DNA from: UBA2658 sp964617335
Lineage (GTDB): Bacteria; Bacillota; Clostridia; Oscillospirales; Oscillospiraceae
DNA length: 64,000 bases
Direction of reading: 5' to 3'
Assembly: GCA_964617335.1 (NCBI GenBank)
Contig: CAZTXG010000003.1
Span: 1 to 64,000 of the forward strand
Shown: one piece after another, positions 35,973 through 45,257 of the stretch
Position numbering within the stretch: position 1 is the first letter of the stretch
Layout: every line of letters begins with the position of its first letter
Translations under genes and position numbers: made by a program
Notes under the pieces: model-generated
Told to the model about the DNA's origin: nothing
Database searches by the model: none
The model's input: only the letters and a program-made list of their open reading frames with translations

Positions 35973-35987
35973 CCCTGCTGTTTCAGC

Positions 35988-37250
35988 CTATGCTCCCTTA
36001 CGGTATACAAGAGGCGAAGTGCCGTTATTTATGCAATCGGCAGTAATAACGACTTTTGTAATGCTCTCATCAGAGGGCACCTCATACATAATATCGGTCA
36101 TTATACTTTCTGTTACACTGCGCAGGCCTCGGGCGCCGATTTCCATGTCCACAGCCCTATCGGCAATTGCGGCCAAAGCCTCGTCCTCAAATATAAGCTC
36201 AACATCGTCATAGCTTAAAAGAGAGCTGTATTGCTTTGTCAAGGCGTTTTTTGGCTCCAGAAGAATACGGATTAAATCCTCTTTCTTAAGGGCATTTAAG
36301 GGGGCTATAACGGGCAGACGGCCGATTAGCTCGGGGATAATCCCAAACTTAAGCAAATCATGAGGCTGAACTTCTTGTATAATAGCACTTTTGTCTTCGT
36401 CTTTTTTACTTCTTATTTCCGCGCCGAAGCCCATGCTTTTACGGTCAAGACGGTTTTCAATTATTTTTTCAATGCCGTCAAAAGCACCGCCGCAGATAAA
36501 GAGAATATCTGTTGTGTCAAGCTTTATAAATTCCTGATGGGGGTGCTTTCGGCCGCCCTGGGGAGGAACGTTTGCAACGGTTCCCTCAAGAATTTTTAAA
36601 AGCGCCTGCTGGACACCTTCTCCTGAAACGTCACGGGTTATTGAGGTGTTTTCGCTTTTGCGTGATATTTTATCCATTTCATCAATATAGATTATGCCGC
36701 GCTCGGCTTTTTCAACATCAAAATCCGCCGCCTGTAAAAGGCGCAGCAGAATATTTTCCACATCCTCACCAACATAGCCGGCCTCTGTAAGGGTGGTGGC
36801 ATCTGCAATGGCAAAGGGAACGTCCAAAACCTTTGCCATAGTTTGGGCAAAAAGAGTTTTACCGCTTCCCGTGGGGCCAATAAGGAGGATGTTGCTTTTT
36901 TGAAGCTCCACATCATTGCATTTACCATAAAGCACACGTTTATAATGATTGTATACAGCGACGGAAAGGGTGACCTTAGCTTTTTCTTGGCCGATAATAT
37001 AGTCGTCAAGAACCTTTTTGATATCAGCCGGTTTTGGAAGGCTTCCCGGCTCCAGACCTAAGTCCGTGCAGCAGGCTTCAAGCTTGCTTTCTTTTTCTGG
37101 GTCATACATATCGTCAACAATACTCATACACAAACGCACGCATTCGTCACAAATATAAGAGCCGTTTCCAGCAATCATTCTATCAACAAGAGGCTGGGGC
37201 TTGCCGCAGAAACTGCAACGAATATTTTCATTTTCATCAAACTTTGCCAT
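35988..37250 (-). CDS. clpX: ATP-dependent Clp protease ATP-binding subunit ClpX
   Basis: 420 aa. The N-terminal zinc finger (CSFC then CDECVRLC) is followed by Walker A GPTGSGKT and Walker B IIYIDEMDK. The ClpP-docking loop reads MGFG where many species have IGFG. It unfolds substrates and feeds them to ClpP, encoded 32 bp upstream. The start follows AGAGGACTAAT. Confidence 0.97.
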   Translation of the reverse strand: MAKFDENENIRCSFCGKPQPLVDRMIAGNGSYICDECVRLCMSIVDDMYDPEKESKLEACCTDLGLEPGSLPKPADIKKVLDDYIIGQEKAKVTLSVAVYNHYKRVLYGKCNDVELQKSNILLIGPTGSGKTLFAQTMAKVLDVPFAIADATTLTEAGYVGEDVENILLRLLQAADFDVEKAERGIIYIDEMDKISRKSENTSITRDVSGEGVQQALLKILEGTVANVPPQGGRKHPHQEFIKLDTTDILFICGGAFDGIEKIIENRLDRKSMGFGAEIRSKKDEDKSAIIQEVQPHDLLKFGIIPELIGRLPVIAPLNALKKEDLIRILLEPKNALTKQYSSLLSYDDVELIFEDEALAAIADRAVDMEIGARGLRSVTESIMTDIMYEVPSDESITKVVITADCINNGTSPLVYRKGA

Positions 37251-37281
37251 ATTAGTCCTCTAATTATCGAACATTATTATT

Positions 37282-37866
37282 TTACATACGCTTATAAAAA
37301 ACCTTGTCGATAAGGCCGTATTCTTTGGCTTCCTCAGCGGTCATAAAGTTGTCACGCTCGCAGTCTGCCGCAACTTGCTCATAGGACTTACCGGTGTTTT
37401 CAGCAAGCATTCTGTTAAGCTTTTCCTTCATTTTAAGGATGCGCTTTGCCTGAATTTCAATGTCTGTTGCCTGACCCTGACTGCCGCCGGAGGGCTGATG
37501 AATCATAATTTCGGCATTGGGCAGGGCTATTCTTTTACCCTTGGCGCCGCTGGACAGAAGGAAGGCGCCCATAGAAGCGGCAAGGCCTATGCAGATGGTG
37601 GAAACATCGGGCTTTATATATTGCATGGTGTCATATATAGCCATGCCCGAGGTGATGCTTCCGCCGGGGCTGTTAATGTAAAACTGAATGTCTTTATCCG
37701 GATCTTGGGCCTCAAGATACAGAAGCTGGGCAACAATCAGGCTTGCCGTTGTATCGTTTACATCTTCAGAAAGCATAACAATACGGTCATTTAAAAGTCT
37801 TGAAAAAATATCGTATGAACGCTCTCCTCTAGAGGTCTGCTCTACTACATAAGGTACTAAACTCAT
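37282..37866 (-). CDS. clpP: ATP-dependent Clp protease proteolytic subunit
   Basis: 194 aa from ATG 37866 behind AAAGGAG. The catalytic triad is visible: S98 (GLAASMGAF), H123 (MIHQPSGG) and D172 (DCERDNF), at the standard positions. It forms the 14-subunit peptidase chamber. Gene order tig-clpP-clpX-lon resembles the Gram-negative pattern inserted in the Bacillus tig-clpX-lon-ysxC set. I see no CtsR or CIRCE-like operator. Confidence 0.97.
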   Translation of the reverse strand: MSLVPYVVEQTSRGERSYDIFSRLLNDRIVMLSEDVNDTTASLIVAQLLYLEAQDPDKDIQFYINSPGGSITSGMAIYDTMQYIKPDVSTICIGLAASMGAFLLSSGAKGKRIALPNAEIMIHQPSGGSQGQATDIEIQAKRILKMKEKLNRMLAENTGKSYEQVAADCERDNFMTAEEAKEYGLIDKVFYKRM

Positions 37867-37970
37867 GGTATATTCTCCTTTCACAAACGGTTTCTTCAAA
37901 AGCACATCTGAAGAACATGGAAATAGTGCTTATATCGGAAGACCTTGGGATTAAAATGGATGCAGAGATT

Positions 37971-39275
37971 TTACTCTGCAGCCTCGGTTTCTTCAGTGGG
38001 CGCAAGGGCAACAGCGGATTCCATAATAATGTCATTCGCCTTCTTTTTGCGCATATCATCAATCATGGAAGCTACAGGCACGGCTGCTTTAATCTGCTCA
38101 ACGCTTACAGAATAAGATTCGGCAATACCCTTTATAGACTCTTCAAGCTCCTCGTCGGAAACCTGAATATCTTCCGCCTCAGCAATGGCGGCCAGAAGCA
38201 GGTCTGTTTTAAGCTGAGCTTCGGCCTGGGGGCGAATAATGTTTTGGAAGGACACAGGGTCCATTCCGGATAGACGCATATACTCCTCAAGGCGCATACC
38301 CTGATTCATAAGACTGCGGTCGTATTCATTCATTATGGAATACATACGCTCTTCTATCATGGCTTCGGGCAAATCGCAGGTCATGTTTTCCGTGGCCTTA
38401 GTCATAACCTTAACGCCGAAGTCCTCATCAACAGCCTTTGTGCGCTGGGTTACAAGTTCATCCATGATGACTTTTTTGTATTCGTCAAGGGTGTCAAATT
38501 CAGAAACATCCTTAGCAAACTCGTCGTCAAGCTCCGGAAGCTCCGTTTCGATAACCTCATGAACCTTTACTTTAAATACAACAGCCTTACCGGCAAGATT
38601 TTCGTGGTAATCCTCGGGGAAGGTGATGTTTATATCTCTTTCGTCTCCGGCCTTCATGCCTATCATCTGGTCTTCAAAGCCGGGTACAAAGGTGTTTGAG
38701 CCAAGCTCAAGGCGCTGGTTTTCGTTTTGACCGCCGTCAAAACGCTCGCCGTCAAGGTAGCCGTCATAATCGAGAACTACGGTGTCGCCGGAAACGGCCT
38801 CACGCTCAACGGAAGTTTGACGGCCGTTACGCTTGCGCATTTCCTCAAGATACTTATCCACATCAAGATCAGTTATATTTATTTCAAGTTTTTCAGCTTC
38901 TATGCCTTTATACTGACCAAGGCTAACCTCGGGATAGGCGGCAACGCTGAAAGAAAGCTCCAAAGCCTTTTCATCGGAAATGTCGGCATTTGTGATTTCA
39001 GGACGGCCGACGGTTTTCAGCTCTTCGGTGGTGACGGCGTATTCGAAGGCCTTAGGGCCGATATCTTCAATGGCATCGTCATAAAAGATATTTGCACCGT
39101 ACATTCCCTCAATAACCATTCTGGGGGCCTTGCCCTTACGGAAGCCGGGGACGGCAATGTTCTTTCTATTTTTAAGGTAAGCGCCGGAGAGAGATTCTTC
39201 AAATTCCTCAGTGCTTACCTCTACCTGAAAGGTGATAGTTTTGTTGTCCGGTCTTTCTACATTTTTGACAATCAT
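37971..39275 (-). CDS. tig: Trigger factor
   Basis: 434 aa. The N-terminal ribosome-binding signature is GFRKGKAPR (about residue 44). A central FKBP-type PPIase domain follows (about 155-245, GDTVVLDYDGYLDGERFDGG), then the C-terminal chaperone arms. First chaperone to meet nascent chains. The start follows AGGAGGAAAACCCC. A near-consensus promoter lies 67 bp upstream, making it the head of the quality-control operon. Confidence 0.96.
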   Translation of the reverse strand: MIVKNVERPDNKTITFQVEVSTEEFEESLSGAYLKNRKNIAVPGFRKGKAPRMVIEGMYGANIFYDDAIEDIGPKAFEYAVTTEELKTVGRPEITNADISDEKALELSFSVAAYPEVSLGQYKGIEAEKLEINITDLDVDKYLEEMRKRNGRQTSVEREAVSGDTVVLDYDGYLDGERFDGGQNENQRLELGSNTFVPGFEDQMIGMKAGDERDINITFPEDYHENLAGKAVVFKVKVHEVIETELPELDDEFAKDVSEFDTLDEYKKVIMDELVTQRTKAVDEDFGVKVMTKATENMTCDLPEAMIEERMYSIMNEYDRSLMNQGMRLEEYMRLSGMDPVSFQNIIRPQAEAQLKTDLLLAAIAEAEDIQVSDEELEESIKGIAESYSVSVEQIKAAVPVASMIDDMRKKKANDIIMESAVALAPTEETEAAE

Positions 39276-39341
39276 GGGGTTTTCCTCCTACATTTACATC
39301 GGCAATCATAATTAGCTGATGATACAAATTACATAAACAGC

Positions 39342-39370
39342 ATTGTAGCAGATGTTAATATTAATTGCAA
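39342..39370 (-). promoter_or_regulatory. Promoter of the tig-clpP-clpX-lon-engB operon
   Basis: Minus strand: -35 TTGCAA (39365-39370), 17-base spacer, -10 TACAAT (39342-39347). The predicted leader is about 60 bases. Confidence 0.8.
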
Positions 39371-39396
39371 ACATTTTTTATTAACTTTTAACAAAC

Positions 39397-40092
39397 TTAC
39401 GAGGCCTTTAAAAGCAATGGACTAAAGTCAAGGTAATCCGCCGATACCATTTTGTGGACAGTGCCTTTTAAGCTGCCTTCAAAAACAGCTTTTAGTCCTT
39501 TACCGTGTATATGGCCGGCACAGCAGCATAAAGCCTTATATTCTTCAAGCATATCAAGTATTTCGGGGCAGGAATATTCACCGTATTTCGGCGGATAGTG
39601 CAAGAACACATATTTGTCGCAGTCACCGGCGGCTTTAAGGGAGGTTTCAAGGCGCAAAAGCTCACGGTTTAATATTTTCCTGTCGTGGGCAGAGCCGGTT
39701 TCCTCCTCAAAAAACCAGCCTCTAGTGCCGCAGACGGCGGTTTCTTCGTCATAAAAAAAACAATTGTTATTGAGGATGTCTATGCTGCTTATGCCATGCT
39801 CATTAAAAAAGTTTTTCATCTTTGTAGCCGTTGTCCACCAGTAGTCGTGATTGCCCTTTAAAATAATTTTTCTTCCCGGAAAGCTGTCTATAAGAAGAAA
39901 ATCCTCCAAAGCGCCATTTAAGTCCATACCCCAGCTGGAATCCCCGCAGATAACGGTTACATCCTCCGGTGAAAGCTTTGAAAAAGCAAGCTTGAGCTTT
40001 TCCGTATGGTTTTCCCAGACGGAACCAAAGATATCCATAGGCTTATTTGATGTTTCTGAAAGATGAAGATCTCCTATTGCATAAAGTGACAT
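39397..40092 (-). CDS. Calcineurin-like metallophosphoesterase
   Basis: 231 aa from ATG 40092, preceded by TGGAG at good distance. Metal-binding motifs run in order: GDLHLS, CGDSSWG, LKGNHDYWW, HYPPKYG and GHIHGKG. This is the predicted phosphohydrolase group of the metallophosphoesterase superfamily; the substrate is unknown. The frame continues 59 codons upstream but overlaps the divergent DUF1540 gene and lacks homology, so I reject that start. Confidence 0.88.
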   Translation of the reverse strand: MSLYAIGDLHLSETSNKPMDIFGSVWENHTEKLKLAFSKLSPEDVTVICGDSSWGMDLNGALEDFLLIDSFPGRKIILKGNHDYWWTTATKMKNFFNEHGISSIDILNNNCFFYDEETAVCGTRGWFFEEETGSAHDRKILNRELLRLETSLKAAGDCDKYVFLHYPPKYGEYSCPEILDMLEEYKALCCCAGHIHGKGLKAVFEGSLKGTVHKMVSADYLDFSPLLLKAS

Positions 40093-40201
40093 AGCTTTGA
40101 CTCCAGAATAAAAAACTTGAATTTGATGATAATACATAAAGCGGGGATGTGTTATTATGCTTTTCTCCGTATGGAAAACTAAAAATATTTGGAGGTAAAT
40201 T

Positions 40202-40390
40202 ATGCACAATAATAAACAGACAAACAGGGACTGCCTTGACGGGGTAAGATGTTCCGTTACAAGCTGCATTTACAACTGCCACGGCAACAATTGCGAGGCA
40301 AAGAACATTAAGGTTGCAAGCGAAAACGCTGAAATGAAAATGGATACCTTCTGTTCAACCTTCTCCCCTAAAAACGGTGAAATGCACTAA
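40202..40390 (+). CDS. DUF1540 domain small cysteine-rich protein
   Basis: 62 aa, the only plus-strand gene in the first 51.7 kb. It has GVRCSVTSCIYNCHGNNCEAKNIKV then TFCSTFSPK, six cysteines in the DUF1540 pattern, which may bind metal. ATG follows TTGGAGGTAAATT. Function unknown; family members are common in spore-forming Firmicutes. It runs convergent with thrC and divergent from the phosphoesterase gene. Confidence 0.88.
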   Translation: MHNNKQTNRDCLDGVRCSVTSCIYNCHGNNCEAKNIKVASENAEMKMDTFCSTFSPKNGEMH

Positions 40391-40396
40391 CAAGGC

Positions 40397-40418
40397 GCGC
40401 GGGGCAAAAGCCCCACGC
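40397..40418. terminator. Hairpin between convergent DUF1540 and thrC genes
   Basis: GCGCGGGGC-AAAA-GCCCCACGC forms a stem with one mismatch. It lies between two convergent stops and could serve both strands, but neither side shows a good T-run. Confidence 0.45.
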
Positions 40419-40434
40419 TACATAAGTCTTGCAT

Positions 40435-41913
40435 TTAGGCAAGAAAATCGAAAACCGCCTTAGACATATCCCCTTTTGCGATACAATCGGAAAAGCGGGG
40501 ATTTTTGCCCTCAAGAGCCCGAAGGGGCAGGGGCGCCTTTGTGCCGGAGGCATCTTCCAAGGCCTTTATAAGCTTTGCGCCGGATATATCGGTCTTATGA
40601 TCTAAAGACTCCAAAACGCTGTCAGAAAACTTATAAGGACTTGCAGTGGAAACAATGACTGTGGGGAAGCTTTCGCCCTTTTCCTTCCGCAGCTTTTCCA
40701 AAACCACAAAGGCATCTGCCGTGTGGGTATCCATAAGATAGCCCTCTGTGTCAAAAACTATTTTGATGCAGAGCTTTGCCTCCTCGTCGGTGGCAAAGCC
40801 GCAGTCAAAATCGGCGGCGATTTCAGAGAGAACCTTTTCCCCCACCTCATATTTTCCTGCGGACTTAAGTTCCTCCATCCAGCCTTTTACCGACTTATCG
40901 TCAGACAGCATATAAAGAAGTCTTTCAAGGTTGGAGGAAACCAAAATGTCCATAGAGGGTGAAATTGTAGTGAAAAACTTGCGGTTACGGTCGTAAACTC
41001 CGGTTTTTATAAAGTCTGTCAGGACATTGTTGCTATTTGAAGCGCAAATGAGCCGGCGCACAGGAAGCCCCATTTTTTTGGCATACCAGCCGGCGAGGAT
41101 ATCTCCGAAGTTTCCGGTGGGAACGCAAAAGTCAATTTCGTCACCCATTTTGATTCTGCCCGAATTTACATAGTCACAGTATGAAGAAAAATAATAAACT
41201 ATCTGCGGCAAAAGTCTGCCCCAGTTTATAGAGTTTGCCGAAGAGAGGAAAATACCCTTTTCGTTAAGTTTTTCGGCAAAGTCCCTATCTCCGAAAATTT
41301 CTTTTACACCTGTCTGGGCATCGTCAAAATTGCCCTCAACCGCACAGACATGAACGTTTTCCCCACGCTGGGTGGTCATTTGCAGCTTTTGCACATCTGA
41401 AACACCATCTCGGGGATAAAAAACCACAATAGAGGTTCCCGAAACATCGGCAAAGCCCTCTAAGGCTGCCTTACCCGTGTCTCCGGAGGTGGCAACAAGT
41501 ATGCAGACTTTGCGCTGCTCTCCAATCTTTTTAAGAGAGGCAGTCAGCAAAAGGGGCAGCATTTGCAAGGCCATATCTTTAAAGGCGCAGGTAGGCCCGT
41601 GCCAAAGCTCTAAAAGACCTGTGGAATCGTTTAAAAAGCGAGTGGGTGCGATGCTTTCATCATCATAGTTTTCGGAGTAGGCCTGTTTAACAAAGCCTAA
41701 TAGCTCCTCTTTTGAAAACTCGTCTAAAAACTTTCCCATTATAAACACAGCCCTGTCACGGTAGTGCATTTTTAAAAGGCTTTCAAGCTCTGTCTGTTCC
41801 AAAAGGGGAATACTTTCAGGAAGAAACAGCCCGCCCTCGGCGGAAAGTCCCTGGGCTATGGCCTCGGCGGCGGAAACGGATTTTTCTTTATCTCTTGTGC
41901 TTAAGTATTTCAT
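40435..41913 (-). CDS. thrC: Threonine synthase
   Basis: 492 aa. The PLP lysine is K112 in HGPTCAFKDMALQ, with phosphate-binding SGDTGKAAL and the long type-1 layout. It converts O-phosphohomoserine to threonine. Start ATG 41913 follows AAGGAGTGCCGAT, 11 bp after yraN. No other threonine gene is nearby and no leader attenuator is visible. Confidence 0.95.
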   Translation of the reverse strand: MKYLSTRDKEKSVSAAEAIAQGLSAEGGLFLPESIPLLEQTELESLLKMHYRDRAVFIMGKFLDEFSKEELLGFVKQAYSENYDDESIAPTRFLNDSTGLLELWHGPTCAFKDMALQMLPLLLTASLKKIGEQRKVCILVATSGDTGKAALEGFADVSGTSIVVFYPRDGVSDVQKLQMTTQRGENVHVCAVEGNFDDAQTGVKEIFGDRDFAEKLNEKGIFLSSANSINWGRLLPQIVYYFSSYCDYVNSGRIKMGDEIDFCVPTGNFGDILAGWYAKKMGLPVRRLICASNSNNVLTDFIKTGVYDRNRKFFTTISPSMDILVSSNLERLLYMLSDDKSVKGWMEELKSAGKYEVGEKVLSEIAADFDCGFATDEEAKLCIKIVFDTEGYLMDTHTADAFVVLEKLRKEKGESFPTVIVSTASPYKFSDSVLESLDHKTDISGAKLIKALEDASGTKAPLPLRALEGKNPRFSDCIAKGDMSKAVFDFLA

Positions 41914-41924
41914 ATCGGCACTCC

Positions 41925-42287
41925 TTATTCAAAGGCGTTTTCTATATGGTTTATGTCCACCAAAGGAGATTTTATCCCCTGAGGCGCATAAATTTCGATT
42001 ACATCAAAGCGCGGCTGAAGCTTCGTATCGTTTTGGGAAAGCCATAGGGAAGCGGTTGTTTTTATTTTTTCCTGCTTTGAGTGATTTACATACTCACGGG
42101 CAAGGGCAAAGCTTTTGGATTTGCGAAGCTTTACCTCGGCAAAAACTATATATTTTTTGTTTTCGGCGATAAGGTCAATTTCCCCCATACGGCAGGAATA
42201 GTTCATGCCTATAATTTTAAAGCCCTTGGACTTCAAGTAATTTGCCGCCCTCTGCTCGCCCCAGCGGCCTAAAAGACGCTTTTCCAC
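41925..42287 (-). CDS. YraN/UPF0102 family nuclease-like protein
   Basis: 120 aa. The restriction-endonuclease-like core GEIDLIAENKKYIVFAEVKLRKS carries the D-x(n)-ExK pattern. GTG start 42287 shares a base with the rnhB stop, with GGGGAGGA as its site. It is placed beside rnhB as in many bacteria. Exact role unknown, possibly nucleic-acid processing. Confidence 0.93.
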   Translation of the reverse strand: MEKRLLGRWGEQRAANYLKSKGFKIIGMNYSCRMGEIDLIAENKKYIVFAEVKLRKSKSFALAREYVNHSKQEKIKTTASLWLSQNDTKLQPRFDVIEIYAPQGIKSPLVDINHIENAFE

Positions 42288-42904
42288 TAGTTATCCTCCC
42301 CGTGCAGGCCTTTTTTGAGAAAGGAGGGCCTGTGTATGGGACAAAGCCCATGCTCACGAAGGGCCTTATAGTGCATTGCCGTGCCATAGCCCTTGTGCTG
42401 TGAAAAGCCGTATTGGGGATAGGTTTCATCATAAGAAATCATAAGCCTGTCTCGTGAAACCTTCGCTAAAACGGAGGCTGCGGCAATGCTTGCGCATTTT
42501 CCGTCTCCGCCGGTAACACAGCGGTTTTCGTGCTTTATCCCCGTGCTGCGGTTGCCGTCTATAAGACAGAGCTTGGGGCTTATTTTAAGCCCTTTTATGG
42601 CTCGGTTCATGGCAAGATAAGTGGCGCCCAGAATGTTCAAGCGCTCAATTTCTTCAACATCCGCAAAGGCCACCGAAAAAGAAAGAGCATTTTCGCAAAT
42701 TATATTAAAAAGGCTGTCCCTTCGTTTGGCGCTAAGCTTTTTGGAGTCGTTTAGACCCTCGGGCAAAAAGCCTTGGGGCAAAATAACCGCCGCCGCGCAG
42801 ACGGGGCCTGCAAGGGGCCCTCTGCCTGCTTCGTCCACTCCGCAAAGGGGGAAAAGGCCGCTTTTTATAATTTCGTTTTCAATTTCCCATAAGTCAATAT
42901 CCAT
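42287..42904 (-). CDS. rnhB: Ribonuclease HII
   Basis: 205 aa from ATG 42904. Catalytic GVDEAGRGPLAGPV near residue 18, LIDGNRST, and AAASVLAKVSRD are the RNase HII motifs. It removes ribonucleotides and RNA primers from DNA. A TTG four codons upstream is an alternative start with a poorer site. ylqF lies 25 bp upstream; rplS-ylqF-rnhB is a conserved Firmicutes order, here with lepB inserted. Confidence 0.95.
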   Translation of the reverse strand: MDIDLWEIENEIIKSGLFPLCGVDEAGRGPLAGPVCAAAVILPQGFLPEGLNDSKKLSAKRRDSLFNIICENALSFSVAFADVEEIERLNILGATYLAMNRAIKGLKISPKLCLIDGNRSTGIKHENRCVTGGDGKCASIAAASVLAKVSRDRLMISYDETYPQYGFSQHKGYGTAMHYKALREHGLCPIHRPSFLKKGLHGEDN

Positions 42905-42928
42905 ACAAGACACCAATCAAAAGCTTTA

Positions 42929-43798
42929 TTATACAAAATCAGATGGGCGCTCTAAACTTATGCGGCCAAGCTTGCCCCCTCGGAATTCGTCCAGCAAAAC
43001 TGCCGCCATGCGCTCTAAGTCGTATTCACCGCCGGATATAAGAAAACCACGCTTTCTTGCGGCCGTTTCTAAAAGCTCCAAGCCTGTGGCAGAAGGCTCC
43101 GGTGTGAATTTATAGCGGCTTGTTATACTTTCGGGATAAAGCTCTCTCAGCCTTACCATAAGGTTTGCGCAAAGAAGCTCCCTGTCGATTACTTCGTCAC
43201 GAACGGCGCCTGTGAAAGCAAGGTTCTCCCCTACTGTCTGGCTGTCAAAACGGGGCCAAAGTATGCCCGGAGTGTCTAAAAGCTCCAAGCCTTCGTCAAC
43301 AGTTATCCACTGCTTGCCGCGGGTTACCCCCGGCTTGTCCGAGGCTTTTGCCGCCTTGCGTTTTGCAACCTTGTTTATAAAGGTTGATTTTCCCACATTG
43401 GGAATGCCGAGGATTATGGCCCGCAGAGGTCTGCCCGCCTGTCCCTTTTCGGCATAGGCGGCAAGCTTTTCCTTCAAAATCCCTCGCAAAGCCTTCCCAA
43501 AACCGCCAACTCCCTTGCCGCTTTTACAGTCTGTTTCCAAAACGCTAAGGCCCTGTTCCCTAAAATATGAGCGCCATTGGGCAGTTATATTGGGGTCTGC
43601 CTGGTCAACACGGTTTAGGATAATAAGCCTTGGCTTTGTGCCGGAAAGCCTGTCTATATCAGGGTTTCGGCTTGAATAGGGAATCCTTCCGTCTATTATT
43701 TCACACACAGCGTCAACAAGGCGCATATTTTCCTCTATCATGCGCTCGGCCTTGGTCATATGCCCGGGAAACCAGTTAATATTAAGCTGCTCGGACAT
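42929..43798 (-). CDS. ylqF: Ribosome biogenesis GTPase YlqF/RbgA
   Basis: 289 aa, circularly permuted: G4-like LNRVDQAD (about 77-84) precedes P-loop GIPNVGKSTFIN (about 130) and G3 DTPGILWPRFD. A C-terminal helical ANTAR-like domain follows. It is needed for late 50S assembly in Bacillus. It begins MSEQLNINWFPGHMTKA, the family hallmark. The start follows GGGGGAGAGTAT. Confidence 0.95.
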   Translation of the reverse strand: MSEQLNINWFPGHMTKAERMIEENMRLVDAVCEIIDGRIPYSSRNPDIDRLSGTKPRLIILNRVDQADPNITAQWRSYFREQGLSVLETDCKSGKGVGGFGKALRGILKEKLAAYAEKGQAGRPLRAIILGIPNVGKSTFINKVAKRKAAKASDKPGVTRGKQWITVDEGLELLDTPGILWPRFDSQTVGENLAFTGAVRDEVIDRELLCANLMVRLRELYPESITSRYKFTPEPSATGLELLETAARKRGFLISGGEYDLERMAAVLLDEFRGGKLGRISLERPSDFV

Positions 43799-43874
43799 AT
43801 ACTCTCCCCCTTTTTATGTGAATGTATTTTTATAAATTAAGCTGATTTATATTAAAAAAAAGTTCTGCTTAGAC

Positions 43875-44582
43875 TTAGTTAATCAATCCAAAATCGGAAA
43901 TGGGAAGCAAACGCAAAAGAACCTTGCCCATAATATAGCGCTCGTCCACACAGCCGATGACAGAATCACGGCTGTCTGTAGAATGGTTTCTGTTATCGCC
44001 CATAACAAAAACATGGTTTTCGGGAACAGTAATCTTCCCGTCAAAATCAATAGGGTTATAGGTTGGCTCTGCCGTGTATGGCTCAGATAGGGGAAGGTCG
44101 TCTACATAGACGATTCCCGTTGTAAAGTCTATATCCACAGTCTGCCCTTCAGTGGCGATAACACGCTTTATAATAGGCTCCTCTTGAAAGGAAAGCTTTC
44201 GCAAAACGACTATGTCTCCCTGCTTCGGCTCGAAAAACAGATTTGAAATTATAACGCTGTCTCCATCGTGGAAGCTGGGCACCATAGATGTGCCTATTAT
44301 GTCTATTATACGCACAAAAAAAGCGAAAACCAAAACACAAATAAGAAGGGCCGTAACAAGGCACTGAAGCCACTCGTAAATTTCCGAGGAAATGTTTGTT
44401 TCCCTTCCGGAAGTCTTAAGGGTCTTGGGCTTTTTTTTACCTTCGGCCTTAGCCGTGAGAGCGGCTTTTTTTGCCGCTTCTTCCTCAGCCATAAATTTTT
44501 CATAGTCAAACTGACTGGATATATCGGCCGCATCAAAAAAACTTTGCTGCTCGCCTAAGCCGCCGTCAAACTTATCTAACAA
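43875..44582 (-). CDS. lepB: Signal peptidase I with long cytoplasmic N-terminus
   Basis: 235 aa from TTG 44582, preceded by AGGGAGG eight bases away. The frame's earlier ATG (44615) has no site. The first 70 residues are charged and Ala/Lys-rich, longer than the short tail of most Firmicutes enzymes. One membrane span follows, then the catalytic serine in IIGTSMVPSFHDGD, the lysine in IKRVIATEGQ, and box E GDNRNHSTDSRD. It cleaves secretory signal peptides outside the membrane. Confidence 0.92.
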   Translation of the reverse strand: MLDKFDGGLGEQQSFFDAADISSQFDYEKFMAEEEAAKKAALTAKAEGKKKPKTLKTSGRETNISSEIYEWLQCLVTALLICVLVFAFFVRIIDIIGTSMVPSFHDGDSVIISNLFFEPKQGDIVVLRKLSFQEEPIIKRVIATEGQTVDIDFTTGIVYVDDLPLSEPYTAEPTYNPIDFDGKITVPENHVFVMGDNRNHSTDSRDSVIGCVDERYIMGKVLLRLLPISDFGLIN

Positions 44583-44709
44583 ATAAGGCGCCTCCCTTTT
44601 CCCAGCGCAAAACATTGCGAATTAAAAATAAAGTGTAGGGGACAAAAACAAACCGTTCCGATTTACCAGCGCTAAAGCCGCGGTTGGTGATTAATTGCCC
44701 TGAAAATAT

Positions 44710-44739
44710 ATTATACAGGAATCAGACTACTATAAACAA
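44710..44739 (-). promoter_or_regulatory. Possible promoter of lepB
   Basis: Minus strand: -35 TTGTTT (44734-44739), 18-base spacer, -10 TATAAT (44710-44715). The leader to lepB would be about 120 bases; I see no riboswitch motif in it. Confidence 0.45.
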
Positions 44740-44810
44740 GGCGAAAGTGTAAATTAACTTGCAGATTTAAAGTTTTTGCAAAAAACTTAATAGAAATCAG
44801 TTTAAAAACA

Positions 44811-44855
44811 AGTAAAAACGGAACCCAGAGGCAAAGTTGCGCTCCGAGTCCCGTT
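44811..44855 (-). terminator. Terminator after rplS
   Basis: A 14-bp stem with several G-U pairs (44817-44831 with 44841-44855) is followed on the minus strand by TTTTTACTTG. It separates rplS from lepB. Confidence 0.75.
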
Positions 44856-44915
44856 ATTAAGAGTTTTAGGACCTGCGAAAATAGCTTTATTGGAAAAGAT
44901 ATACTCTCCGATAAG

Positions 44916-45257
44916 TTATACGCGCTCCTTAACCTTTGCCTTTTTGCCGACTCTATCACGGAGATAATAGAGCTTAGCCCTGCGCACCTTACCCTTGCGG
45001 ACGGTTTCAACGGAAACTATCGTCGGGGAATGTACGGGGAAAACTTTTTCACAGCCAACGTTGTAGGAGATGCGGCGAACCGTGATGGTTTCGCTGATTC
45101 CACCGTGCTTTCTGGCAATAATGGTGCCGTCGAAAGCCTGATTTCTCTCACGGCTTCCTTCCTTAACACGGACGATAACACGAACTGTGTCTCCAACGTT
45201 CATTTCGGGAAGCTCGGGCTTCATATATTGCTGACTGAGGGTTTGTACTAAATCCAT
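44916..45257 (-). CDS. rplS: 50S ribosomal protein L19
   Basis: 113 aa. The sequence matches L19 throughout (VGDTVRVIVRVKEGSRER, and TVRRISYNVGCEKVFPVHSP). It lies at the 30S-50S interface. The start follows GGGAGGAAATATAT. It has its own promoter, a structured leader of about 105 bases and its own terminator, so it is probably a single-gene transcript here. Confidence 0.97.
   Translation of the reverse strand: MDLVQTLSQQYMKPELPEMNVGDTVRVIVRVKEGSRERNQAFDGTIIARKHGGISETITVRRISYNVGCEKVFPVHSPTIVSVETVRKGKVRRAKLYYLRDRVGKKAKVKERV

Noticed and set aside
40043..40282. A 79-codon minus-strand frame overlapping the metallophosphoesterase start and the DUF1540 gene
   Set aside because: It is a shadow of two better supported genes and has no good start site.
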